Source: Candidatus Zhuqueibacterota bacterium
GTDB taxonomy: Bacteria; Zhuqueibacterota; Zhuqueibacteria; Zhuqueibacterales; Zhuqueibacteraceae
Assembly: GCA_003576975.1 (NCBI GenBank)
Contig: QEVD01000031.1
Location: forward strand, 1 to 42,256
Direction of reading: 5' to 3'
DNA length: 42,256 bases
In this document: positions 31,632 to 39,383 of the stretch, piece after piece
How positions within the stretch are numbered: the first letter of the stretch is position 1
How the letters are laid out: every line of letters starts with the position of its first letter
The notes under the pieces: model-generated
What the model was told of the DNA's origin: nothing
Database searches by the model: none
What the model saw: the letters and a program-made list of their open reading frames with translations, nothing else
Program-made: the position numbers and the translations under genes

Positions 31632-32785
31632 TATCCCAAAAACGTCTCGGCGAATTTCGACCAGGTGCGCTCATCCATTTCTTCGAGCTGGCCTTCGACG
31701 AGCTGCGCGATTTCAGTAATGGTCGAGGGGTGGCCATTGCCGTTTTGCGGGGCGAGCAACTCGCGCATGCGTTTGATTTCCTGTTGATACCATGCCGCGG
31801 CTTTGTCACCGAGGCGCAATTGCTCAATCTCGCTGGCAAGTTGATCCGGTTTGATCGAGCAAATCCAGCCTTTCTCATACGGTTGTTTTTCCAACCAGGT
31901 AAGATTTTCTGCGAGTTCGCTGTTGATCAAATGAATCTTGCCGGTTATCGGAGACTTGAATGCGGCTTTGCGTTCGCCTTGTTTAATATAAAACAGCGGC
32001 TCGCCTTGCTTGACCTGGCGGCCCTTCTCCGGAAATTGAATGGCATCGATGCGCCCGATCATCTTGCGCGCAAAATCATCCACGCCCACGCGCACCAGGC
32101 CGGGGACCGTCACATTGGCCCAGACATGTCCATTGGAAATAAACACGCCGCCCGGTAAAACAAACTCATGCTCATGCGGCCGCTCCGTCGTAATCACGCG
32201 CACCGTGGGCGTGATTTGTTTTTGGATACGATCGTGCCGGCGAATCAGGCATTTTTTGGTGAACTCGACCAGCTCATCTTCGGTGAAGGGCTTTTGCACA
32301 TAATCCATCGCGCCGAATTTCATGGCATCCACCGCGGACTCGATGGTGGCATAACCGGTAATCATCACCACATCGGTTTCCGGGCTGAAGTGTTTCACGC
32401 CCTTCACCACGTCAAGGCCGTCCATTTCCGGCATCTTGAGATCGGTGAACACAAAATCGTACTTGTTCTTTTGCACCAGACCAAGCGCCTCGCGGCCGCT
32501 TTCCACCGTGTCAACGGCGTAGCCGGCCACTACCAAAATCTTGCGGAAGCTGTCCAAAATCACCGGTTCATCATCCACCGCCAGAATGCGCGCCAGCGGA
32601 TTGGGCACGTCCACACGCCTGAGCGATTTTGCCTCGTGCGTGAAATCGAGATTCAAGCCGATATCCAACGCGGCCAGGCGTTCTTTGCGGGCCTTGGCAA
32701 CTTCCATCTTTTTTGTAATCACGCGCACCGCAATGTCAATGATGATGAACGCGACGATCATCGACACGACTAAAATGGCAACCAT
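31631..32785 (-). CDS. Membrane-tethered response regulator fused to a GcvH/lipoyl-type domain
   Basis: A 384-residue fusion. Seen: one N-terminal membrane helix (VAILVVSMIVAFIIIDIAV, 2-20) followed by a basic stretch; a receiver domain (about 65-185) with the acidic pair D71-D72, phosphoacceptor D115 (FTDLKMPEMDG) and Lys165 (YVQKPF); then a glycine-cleavage H-protein-like domain (about 205-330: VWANVTVPGLVRVGVDDFA, LPEKG-like FPEKGRQVKQGEPLF, FKSPITGKIHLIN, PYEKGWICSIKP). The lysine in ERKAAFKSP (K273) aligns with the lipoyl-lysine of GcvH, though the surrounding ESVKAASDIYSP motif is altered. Output is unknown: no DNA-binding or enzymatic domain follows, only a helical tail (335-384). AAAGGAG lies 6 nt before the start. 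The gene is 52 nt downstream of the heme kinase, its likely partner. Confidence 0.85.
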   Translation of the reverse strand: MVAILVVSMIVAFIIIDIAVRVITKKMEVAKARKERLAALDIGLNLDFTHEAKSLRRVDVPNPLARILAVDDEPVILDSFRKILVVAGYAVDTVESGREALGLVQKNKYDFVFTDLKMPEMDGLDVVKGVKHFSPETDVVMITGYATIESAVDAMKFGAMDYVQKPFTEDELVEFTKKCLIRRHDRIQKQITPTVRVITTERPHEHEFVLPGGVFISNGHVWANVTVPGLVRVGVDDFARKMIGRIDAIQFPEKGRQVKQGEPLFYIKQGERKAAFKSPITGKIHLINSELAENLTWLEKQPYEKGWICSIKPDQLASEIEQLRLGDKAAAWYQQEIKRMRELLAPQNGNGHPSTITEIAQLVEGQLEEMDERTWSKFAETFLG

Positions 32786-32837
32786 GAGTGACTCCTTTCT
32801 AAAGGAAAGCGTAAACCGTGAAATGTAATTTTACACA

Positions 32838-34370
32838 TTACGCATTCCGTTTTATGTTTTGCTCTTTGATTTCGTCCACCGGCAGCACGATTTTAAATGT
32901 CGTTCCTTTGCCGGCTTCGCTTTCAACTGAAATTTTGCCATTATGTTTTTCAATAATGCCCCACGTGATCGCAAGGCCAAGGCCATTGCCTTTTTGCCCT
33001 TTCGTGGAGAAAAAGGGTTCGAATATTTTTTCCAGATGCTCGCGCGCAATACCACAGCCGGTGTCGCTCACCTGAATTTGAACGCCCTCCGGCATTCCGG
33101 CCCGGCCATTTTGATGAATTTTTTCGGTGCGCAGCGTGAGCGTGCCGCCCTTCTCAGACATGGCGTCATTGGCATTTAAAAGCAAATTGACAAGCACCTG
33201 CTGCATCTGATCGACATCGACATTGACCGGCGGCAAATCCGGGTCAAGCTGTTCCGCCAGCTTGACACGATTGCGGTTGAATTGATTTTGCAGAATGCGT
33301 ACCGACCGTTTGATAACTTCGTTAATGTCGCTCTTGCGTTTTTCCGGCTGCGACTGGCGCGCAAAATCAAGCAGGCCCTTGACAATCTCGCGGCAGCGCA
33401 TGGTTTCCCGCACGATCACTTCCAGATCGTCTTTCATCTCGGGCTGGCTGTCGGCGCGCTTGAGCAAATAACTGCTGTAAGTCAGCACGCCGGTGAGCGG
33501 ATTGTTGATTTCATGCGCCACGCCCGCGGCCAATCGCCCCACCGAAGCGAGTTTGTCGGATTGGTAAAGCTGGCGCTGTGTTTCGGAGAGCTTGCGCGTC
33601 ATCGCGTTGAATGATTTCGCCAATGCGCCGATCTCGTCATGCTTGTCCAGCGTGATGGTATAATTCAAATCGCCTTCGGCAACGCGTTGGGTGGCGGCGA
33701 CGATCTGGCTCACCGGTTTGAGCACAATGCGGTTCACCAGCAGATAGATGATGAAACTCACCGCGGCAATCGCAATAATCGCAAACGTCAGCAAGCGCAT
33801 GCGGCTGGCCTGCAGGCCGCGCTCGACTTCATCGAGCGACATCGTGATATCCAAAACCCCCAGCACCTTTTGCAGTTCGCCGTGCGCATGGCAATCCGCC
33901 TGCCAGCAACTCGGTTCGTTGTAAATCGGGTTGATGATGCCCAGGGTTTGCTTGTTGCCGGCCGATTGAAAGATGCGCGTGCGTTCGGAGACCGGCACGC
34001 GTTCGAGCGGTTGATCCGCAGCATGGCAGGCATAACAGGCTTCCGCTTTTTTATCCAGCATCTTGCCGGCATCGAGCGAATCAGTCGAGAAAATGATCAC
34101 GCCTTCTTTGTTGAAGATGCGAACCTTCTCGATGCCCTCCTGCCGGCCGATGGTATTGATAATGCGATGCACCGATTCGCGCTGATTCAACAGCATGTCG
34201 TATTTCGTGCTGCTCTTGACCGTCTCGCTCAATTGATGCGCATTGCGCTCCAGCTCGGCAATGAGCTGGCGCTGATGCGCGTTGAGAATGAGATAGGCGA
34301 AAATGCCGATGATGACCAACGCCGCGCTGCCGACGATGAAGATGAGTTTATAACTGATTTTGGAACGCAT
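32838..34370 (-). CDS. Membrane sensor histidine kinase with periplasmic heme c-type motifs
   Basis: A 510-residue kinase. Order of parts: TM1 (about 8-30), a periplasmic region of about 160 residues, TM2 (about 192-213), HAMP (about 210-262), dimerisation domain with phosphoacceptor His286 (AAGVAHEINNPL), and an ATPase domain with N box (LLNANDAM), G1 (DTGCGIA), F (FEPFFSTKG) and G2 (GNGLGLAIT) boxes. The periplasmic part holds CYACH (112-116), a classic heme c site, and CWQADCH (155-161), a CX4CH variant. Covalent heme suggests sensing of redox state, oxygen, NO or a related gas. ATG 34370 is chosen because the basic N-terminus and TM1 start there; ATG 34406 would overlap the upstream gene. 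It sits between the Cys-rich protein and the receiver-lipoyl protein. Confidence 0.88.
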   Translation of the reverse strand: MRSKISYKLIFIVGSAALVIIGIFAYLILNAHQRQLIAELERNAHQLSETVKSSTKYDMLLNQRESVHRIINTIGRQEGIEKVRIFNKEGVIIFSTDSLDAGKMLDKKAEACYACHAADQPLERVPVSERTRIFQSAGNKQTLGIINPIYNEPSCWQADCHAHGELQKVLGVLDITMSLDEVERGLQASRMRLLTFAIIAIAAVSFIIYLLVNRIVLKPVSQIVAATQRVAEGDLNYTITLDKHDEIGALAKSFNAMTRKLSETQRQLYQSDKLASVGRLAAGVAHEINNPLTGVLTYSSYLLKRADSQPEMKDDLEVIVRETMRCREIVKGLLDFARQSQPEKRKSDINEVIKRSVRILQNQFNRNRVKLAEQLDPDLPPVNVDVDQMQQVLVNLLLNANDAMSEKGGTLTLRTEKIHQNGRAGMPEGVQIQVSDTGCGIAREHLEKIFEPFFSTKGQKGNGLGLAITWGIIEKHNGKISVESEAGKGTTFKIVLPVDEIKEQNIKRNA

Positions 34371-34383
34371 GGCCACATCCCGC

Positions 34384-34755
34384 TTAAGGAATTCCAGCAG
34401 TTTCATTCTGCGCTTGCAATTGCGTGCGCATGCCCTCAATCGCGTCGATCACCAGCATGAAATAGCGATCCAGCGCGCAATCGGCCTGCAGGCGCAACAC
34501 ACAAACGCCGCCTTCTGAACTTGCGCAAAACGCGCAGACTTTTTCACGCAACACACGAACATAGTCTTCCATCAGCCAACTGTCGACGGATTCCACGGTA
34601 GCGATCACCTGTGGCAGGTAAATATCGATCGGGCATTTACGGCTTGCCGGCAACCCGCAGCGCACAAAACGATCGCCGTGCATGACGGCATCGAGGCACA
34701 CCGGACACACGCGACTGCGAATGGCTTCAGCATATTCTTGCAGATATTCGGCCAT
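34384..34755 (-). CDS. Duplicated four-cysteine module protein
   Basis: A 123-residue soluble protein, family not recognised. It consists of two copies of one pattern: VCPVC-x12-C-x7-CPIDIYLPQVIATVE (about 16-56) and VCAFC-x7-C-x7-CALDRYFMLVIDAIE (about 73-108). Each unit has four cysteines and a shared helix-like tail C-[PA]-[IL]-D-x-Y. Eight cysteines arranged as two CxxC...C...C sets could bind two iron-sulfur clusters or two zinc ions. It has no signal peptide or helix, so it is cytosolic. It is directly upstream of the heme kinase (13-nt gap), so it may be a redox partner or cytosolic sensor of that system. Confidence 0.65.
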   Translation of the reverse strand: MAEYLQEYAEAIRSRVCPVCLDAVMHGDRFVRCGLPASRKCPIDIYLPQVIATVESVDSWLMEDYVRVLREKVCAFCASSEGGVCVLRLQADCALDRYFMLVIDAIEGMRTQLQAQNETAGIP

Positions 34756-34871
34756 GACTCACCTCATCAGTTCTATACATGCAAAACGGATAAAACGTCC
34801 GGGCGGCTATCCTTCGGGTTGCAAACGCTCGATTGGTACACTGTTACCTTGATAGATTTATCCCACCCGGT

Positions 34872-34987
34872 ATGTCATCCAGAAGGGAACTTGTGATGTT
34901 GCCGGCATAACGCCGAGTACGTCACAAGATTCGTCTGAATGACATTTCGAGAGGCCCTCATACAAATTAAAGTAACAGAGCACTAGT
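34872..34987. repeat. Palindromic dispersed element, copy 1
   Basis: An intergenic element of about 116 bp. Outer arms 34872-34899 and 34919-34945 are near-perfect inverted repeats (ATGTCATCCAGAAGG... against ATGTCATTCAGACGA...), with a GC-rich centre, followed by a tail ending in CACTAGT. Copy 2 at 41311-41427 has the same length, arms and tail. It lies between the ferredoxin gene and the Cys-rich gene and would fold into a hairpin in a minus-strand transcript. Confidence 0.75.
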
Positions 34988-35032
34988 ATGAGCCATTCGC
35001 CTCCGCCCGGACGAGGTACTTGCGAACCGTCA

Positions 35033-35413
<381 letters not shown>

Positions 35414-35509
35414 TTACTATTCTTGATCTGCTGAGGCCTGACGGCGGCAAGCTCATCTAAAAAACTTTCAATACCAGCCGCGGTCAAACCAGATGAAAGA
35501 TTTTCATCA

Positions 35510-36673
35510 TTATTCCGCCCACAACACATGCGGACTATCCTCAACCACTTTGATTTTTTCTTCTGTTTCGGGAAACACCGGCAGATAGCGCGCGGCCACG
35601 GCAAAACCCGCAATGCCCAGTGCGACAATCATCGTGGTAACGGCAATCTCCATCCACGAGGGGAAATAACCTGCCTGCGCCCAGCCTTCCATGCCGGTGA
35701 TGCTGACATTCATGCGATTCAAAATAAATCCCAAAACCACTAACAGCGCCGTAACGAACAGGCCGGTTTGATGCAAGCGCACTCTCGGCAGCATGAGCAG
35801 AATCATGGGCAACAATACGCCCAAACCCATCTCAGCCCAATACAACGCTGATTCTATACCCGGCGTGAACACAAATGACCAGGCATTACGATCGGCTAAA
35901 TCCTGCACTTTCATTACGGTGTAAATCATCAAAATCACCACCATCACCCGGCCAAGCTGTGAAAGTATCGGCATCTCAATTTCACGCTTGAAGGCGCGGC
36001 TGCTCAGGAACGATTCGAAGATGACCATGGCGCAACCCACGCCGATGGCCGACACAAAAAAGAACACGGGCAGCAGTGAGGAATACCACAGCGGATGCAG
36101 CTTTTCCGGCACGATCAAATACAACGAACCGAGCGAGGATTGATGCAGCGTCGACAACAGCACGCCGATAATCACCAGCGGGATGGTAATGGTGCGCACG
36201 ATGCGCAGCGGTTTTTCCCAACCCAGTTTTTCGAACAACACCGGACTGAACTCCAGCGCCAGCACGGTGGTGTATAGCATCACGCACCAGGCTACTTCGA
36301 ACATCACCGAACTCGGATTCCACATGACAATGGCGTGCCAGATGCGATCAGGCCGGCCCAGGTCGAACAGCAAAGCGAAAATCACGAGCAAGTAGCCCAG
36401 AAACGCCGTCAACACCGCCGGGCGAATGATGGGCTTGAACGTTTTGATGTTGAAAATGTAAACGATGGCGCACAGCGTAAAACCGCCGGCCGCCAAACCG
36501 ACACCGCAGAGGATGTCGAAACCGATCCACAATCCCCAGGGGAATTGATCGGTGAGATTTGTCGCCGCGCCCAGGCCTTGCGTGAAGCGCACGAAGGTGG
36601 CATAAAGGCCGAGCGCCAGCAGGATCACCAGCACCGCGCGCCAAAATGTGATGTGTGCCAAAAACTTTTTCAT
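35510..36673 (-). CDS. NrfD / HybB-like integral membrane subunit
   Basis: A 387-residue membrane protein with nine or ten helices of the NrfD/PsrC/HybB family, which passes electrons between iron-sulfur partners and the quinone pool. Seen: TM1 FWRAVLVILLALGLYATFVRF, then the conserved LTDQFPWGLWIGFDILCGVGLAAGGF (about 40-65), LFDLGRPDRIWHAIVMWNPSSVMFEVAW (about 102-129) and HQSSLGSLYLIVPEKLHPLWYSSLLP (about 177-202), typical of HybB. No hydrogenase, molybdoenzyme or multiheme cytochrome gene is present. It is 15 nt downstream of the HybA-like gene, giving a two-subunit module. Confidence 0.9.
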   Translation of the reverse strand: MKKFLAHITFWRAVLVILLALGLYATFVRFTQGLGAATNLTDQFPWGLWIGFDILCGVGLAAGGFTLCAIVYIFNIKTFKPIIRPAVLTAFLGYLLVIFALLFDLGRPDRIWHAIVMWNPSSVMFEVAWCVMLYTTVLALEFSPVLFEKLGWEKPLRIVRTITIPLVIIGVLLSTLHQSSLGSLYLIVPEKLHPLWYSSLLPVFFFVSAIGVGCAMVIFESFLSSRAFKREIEMPILSQLGRVMVVILMIYTVMKVQDLADRNAWSFVFTPGIESALYWAEMGLGVLLPMILLMLPRVRLHQTGLFVTALLVVLGFILNRMNVSITGMEGWAQAGYFPSWMEIAVTTMIVALGIAGFAVAARYLPVFPETEEKIKVVEDSPHVLWAE

Positions 36674-36688
36674 AAACGCAACCTTTGC

Positions 36689-37459
36689 TTAGTGAGGTTG
36701 ATGATCATCTCGTTCTTCCATTTCTTTCAACTTCGCATGCAGCCGGCCGACTTCGTCACGGCGATTGATAATCCACCATAAACCGTAAAGCGCAGTGCCG
36801 CCCACGGCCACGATGTTCGGAATTTTCGACAACGCATTCCAGGTCAGCATGGGCAGCGGCTTATCGGGCAAATTGTTGGGGAAACCGAGCTTTTCGAAGG
36901 GCACGGCCGACAGGAAAAACACTGAAGTGCCGCCCGCTTCATTCAGGCCGTAAATGTGATTGACATACTTTTCGGGTTCGTCCCGCAAGCGTTTTTGCGC
37001 TTCGGCGATCAGTTCGTCGCGGTCGCCGAAAATCGTTGCGCCCGTCGGGCAGATTTCCGCGCAGGCCGTTTGCAGGCCTTGCGCCAAGCGTTCATGGCAA
37101 AAAATGCACTTGCGCACGCGCGGCGCGACCTGGTTCCAGGTGTAGGTCGGCACTTGAAACGGGCAGGCTTGCATGCAGTAACGGCAGCCGATGCACTTGC
37201 TTTCGTCGTACAGCACCGGCCCAAATTCGGTGGTAAATGCGCCAACCGGACACACCGAGGCGCACGTGGGTTCCTCGCAGTGCATGCACAAACGCCGCAC
37301 ATACGTGTCATTGCCATAATCTTGCACCACGGTATAGGCATTGGCGTTCAGCTTCACTTCTTCGCCTTCGGGCAGGCCGTTTTGCTCTTTGCAGGCATCG
37401 CGGCACAAACCGCAACCAACACAGAGTGTAATATCAATCAGCATCGCTTTGCGCGCCAT
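36689..37459 (-). CDS. HybA-like four-[4Fe-4S] membrane-anchored ferredoxin subunit
   Basis: A 256-residue iron-sulfur subunit. Sixteen cysteines form four clusters: C13-C16-C19-C23, C58-C61-C66-C70, C89-C92-C95-C99 and C118-C121-C133-C137. A single C-terminal helix (about 213-232, IPNIVAVGGTALYGLWWII) anchors it. Unlike HybA and HmcB, the protein starts MARKAMLIDI with no Sec or Tat signal, so the iron-sulfur part should face the cytoplasm. Together with the HybB-like subunit it would exchange electrons between a cytosolic partner, perhaps the ferredoxin gene downstream, and quinones. The start at 37459 has AAAGGAG 7 nt upstream, and an upstream in-frame ATG at 37564 is rejected. Confidence 0.88.
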   Translation of the reverse strand: MARKAMLIDITLCVGCGLCRDACKEQNGLPEGEEVKLNANAYTVVQDYGNDTYVRRLCMHCEEPTCASVCPVGAFTTEFGPVLYDESKCIGCRYCMQACPFQVPTYTWNQVAPRVRKCIFCHERLAQGLQTACAEICPTGATIFGDRDELIAEAQKRLRDEPEKYVNHIYGLNEAGGTSVFFLSAVPFEKLGFPNNLPDKPLPMLTWNALSKIPNIVAVGGTALYGLWWIINRRDEVGRLHAKLKEMEERDDHQPH

Positions 37460-37559
37460 AACACATCTCCTTTCGCGGGATCGAGCGGAGGCTAACATGA
37501 AAAAACTTGATTCACCCAAGATCAATGAACTTTCAGCGGCATACGTCATCCCTGACAAA

Positions 37560-37576
37560 GGCAATAGCTATGCCCG
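37560..37576 (-). promoter_or_regulatory. Possible sigma-54-type -24/-12 site for the HybA-like operon
   Basis: The minus strand reads GGGCATAGCTATTGCC, with GG-N10-GC spacing exact and TTGC at the -12 element; GGGCAT is a 4/6 match to TGGCAC. It would start transcription about 90 nt upstream of the ATG. One site by eye can occur by chance, and no sigma-54 activator is encoded nearby. Confidence 0.2.
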
Positions 37577-37600
37577 TGACGCTTGATTTTGCCTTATTGT

Positions 37601-37630
37601 TTTACCTGAAGTTGGCGTAGTACAGGTAAA
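37601..37630. promoter_or_regulatory. 8-bp inverted repeat, candidate operator
   Basis: TTTACCTG and CAGGTAAA, perfect arms separated by 14 bp, so half-site centres are two helical turns apart. That spacing suits a dimeric regulator. The site is about 150 nt upstream of the HybA-like start. Confidence 0.4.
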
Positions 37631-37666
37631 GCATTATTTTCGAATTTGGGAATCAGAAGCGGGGTT

Positions 37667-37682
37667 TTTGCAATGTTGCAAA
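37667..37682. promoter_or_regulatory. 16-bp dyad TTTGCAA-TG-TTGCAAA, candidate operator
   Basis: Perfect 7-bp arms with a 2-bp spacer, in the divergent gap. The compact dyad is typical of a helix-turn-helix dimer site; the regulator is unknown. Confidence 0.35.
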
Positions 37683-37728
37683 TGGGGTAGGTAGCGCTCG
37701 AAAACGCGCTATTTTTCGTAATGTTCCC

Positions 37729-37768
37729 GCAACGGCTTGGCCGTTGCATTAAAAAGCTTGAGAGTTCA
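37729..37768. repeat. Short dispersed repeat with hairpin, copy A
   Basis: Hairpin GCAACGGC-TTG-GCCGTTGC (37729-37747) is followed by ATTAAAAAGCTTGAGAGTTC. The part GCCGTTGCATTAAAA...CTTGAGA-TTC recurs at 39315-39340, there without the left hairpin arm. Confidence 0.4.
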
Positions 37769-37923
37769 CGCAAAAAATCGCCCGGAGGGTATGCACTGAA
37801 TGGGCATGATGGGTATTAGGCTTCTACACGCTGGATGGGCATTTGCACCGCAACATGCTCAGAGGAAGAATGCTCGTCGCACAAGCGAAAATTCAACAGC
37901 TTTTCTTGAAACAAGGGCTCAAC

Positions 37924-38595
37924 ATGAAATCTCCTCTCTTCGTTTTTCTCCTAATGCAAGTGAGCTTGGGATTCTCTCAGGAACGTAGATTATCCGTCAT
38001 CGGTGAAGCCGAAGTCACAGAGGTTGCCAATCAAGCCCAGTTTACTTTTGTTGTCACAAAGAGCGGGCGAGACCTGCGTACTGCGTTCGTAGAGGGGCAG
38101 ACATACCTGTCAACCATCTACATCGACCTTCAGTCAATTGGACTTGACAGCACTGCCATACGGCAATCGAAAGTCCGAGTCGATGAAAAGGACCTCACCT
38201 GGTTTACATCAAAAAAAAAAGAAGCAGTGTTAAGAACCACCGTGATCATCAATAATCTCGATTTATTGGAAGGAGTTCTTGAAATTCTTGGTAAATATGA
38301 AATCGAGGATCTTTCTGGAATTGATTTCACGCTTAAGGACCAGAAGGCTTTGAAACAGAAAGCCTATGTTGCGGCATTGGAGGATGCAAGACGGAATGCC
38401 GCCGCAATTACGCAATCATCCGGACTTACTCTTGGCGAGATCCAACGAATCGAGGAAGAAGCGGGGCTGCCCTCGAATAGCTTTCTCGCGGAGGAAATGG
38501 CATACCGTCTTCGTCAACAGGCTTATCGAGTCAGCTTCTTCCCTGAACAAATTTCTCTCTCAAAAAAGCTTAAAGTGACGTTTGCGATAAACTAG
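37924..38595 (+). CDS. SIMPL-domain (DUF541) exported protein
   Basis: A 223-residue protein, the only confident plus-strand gene. Seen: a signal peptide (MKSPLFVFLLMQVSLGFSQ, cleavage near 19), then the SIMPL/DUF541 pattern: LSVIGEAEVTEVANQAQFTFVV (about 23-44), a helix, SIGLDSTAIRQSKVRVDEKDL, VIINNLDLLEGVLEILGKYEIEDLSGIDFTLKDQKALKQKAYVAALEDARRNAAAI in part, and a final strand LKVTFAIN. Family members are periplasmic or outer-membrane-linked; some act in oxidative stress or signalling, most have no known role. AAGGG lies just before ATG 37924; an in-frame ATG at 37843 would bury the signal peptide. Confidence 0.8.
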   Translation: MKSPLFVFLLMQVSLGFSQERRLSVIGEAEVTEVANQAQFTFVVTKSGRDLRTAFVEGQTYLSTIYIDLQSIGLDSTAIRQSKVRVDEKDLTWFTSKKKEAVLRTTVIINNLDLLEGVLEILGKYEIEDLSGIDFTLKDQKALKQKAYVAALEDARRNAAAITQSSGLTLGEIQRIEEEAGLPSNSFLAEEMAYRLRQQAYRVSFFPEQISLSKKLKVTFAIN

Positions 38596-38681
38596 TTTGC
38601 TTGATATGCGAGATTCACCGCTGAAAAGATGGAAGTGGATAAAATGTTACTGGAGAATAATCAAACCAAGAACGGAATTTG

Positions 38682-38971
38682 TCACGGCAACCTTTCTCGC
38701 CATTTTTGCGGATTTCGGGAGTTATGAAAGACAGAGTAGATAGTCACCGTGCAATTGACATACTCGTAGAAGATTGAGTAAGGAAAACGTCGCACGAGTC
38801 GCCTTGATGAACAACGGCATAAAGCTCCGGCGCACGACAGATGGCATGAATACAGGCATCGATACAACTTAAGAACTCTTCTCCCGATCCGGCGCGCCGT
38901 TCTTCATACCAGGTATAGGCTTCAATGATGTCAAACTCGACCTCTGGAGCTATAATCAACTTAACGGCCAT
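38682..38971 (-). pseudogene. RelE/ParE-type toxin with one-base frameshift
   Basis: The first frame gives the N-terminal two thirds of a ParE/RelE toxin (VKLIIAPEVEFDIIEAYTWYEE, FLSCIDACIHAICRAPELYAVVHQ) and then goes out of frame. The next frame continues with RRLVRRFPYSIFYE, VTIYSVFHNSRNPQKWRERLP, the toxin's conserved C-terminus. Adding one A in the AAGG at about 38802-38805 (minus strand) restores a roughly 97-residue toxin. RelE/ParE toxins inhibit translation or gyrase. As read it is inactive, either through a true mutation that spares the host or a sequencing slip in an A-run. It overlaps the antitoxin stop by 11 nt, the usual antitoxin-first order. Confidence 0.75.
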
Positions 38972-39185
38972 AGCGGCTGCGAACCCTTTGCTTGACCTCT
39001 TCCCAGGATAAACCGTACGCCGAATTATTTTGTAGATTGGTTTTTCGCCGTGCCAATTCTTGCACTTGCCAATCATGGATTGGTATTACCTCAGGAGTAG
39101 CGGCAAGATCATCCCAGAGATCTTCAACCAATTGAAGTTTCTCCGCGTGGCTTAGATCAAATACTGAGGTAGAGCTCATATTCAT
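38961..39185 (-). CDS. Addiction-module antitoxin
   Basis: A 74-residue antitoxin of the putative addiction module family (Unstab_antitox). Seen: FDLSHAEKLQLVEDLWDDLAATPEVIPIHDWQVQELARRKTNL in part, followed by YGLSWEEVKQRVRSRYGR, the family's WEEVKxRx signature. It would bind and neutralise the neighbouring ParE-type toxin and may repress the pair's promoter. ATG 39185 is taken because AAAGG precedes it; ATG 39179 is also possible. With the toxin broken, the antitoxin may remain as a leftover. Confidence 0.75.
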   Translation of the reverse strand: MNMSSTSVFDLSHAEKLQLVEDLWDDLAATPEVIPIHDWQVQELARRKTNLQNNSAYGLSWEEVKQRVRSRYGR

Positions 39186-39312
39186 TCCGCCTTTGACTGA
39201 AACAGAGTATCGAATCATTTGCAGCCAAAACTAGGAAAAACTTCCAAAAAGGCAAGAACTTCTTCGTCGCCCAAATAGCATATTGGCCCATTTGAATTTG
39301 TACTTTTCTATA

Positions 39313-39340
39313 CAGCCGTTGCATTAAAACTTGAGAATTC
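39313..39340. repeat. Short dispersed repeat, copy B
   Basis: Contains GCCGTTGCATTAAAA followed by CTTGAGAATTC, matching copy A (37740-37768) over most of its length. It lies in the gap upstream of the antitoxin and is followed by a perfect GCCCCGGGGC-type palindrome (about 39349-39358). Confidence 0.35.
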
Positions 39341-39383
39341 AAATTAGGGCCCCGGGGCGGTATTCCCGTTAGCGCCATTGCGC

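Larger units (their letters stand above)
37460..37923. promoter_or_regulatory. Divergent intergenic control region with several dyads
   Basis: This 460-bp gap separates the HybA-like gene (minus) from the SIMPL gene (plus) and should hold both promoters. Dyads seen: 37601-37630, 37667-37682, a 6-bp stem plus T5 at 37692-37716 (TAGCGC / GCGCTA, plus strand), and an 8-bp hairpin at 37729-37747. A sigma-54-like site lies at 37560-37576 on the minus strand. No coding sequence is supported here. Confidence 0.45.
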
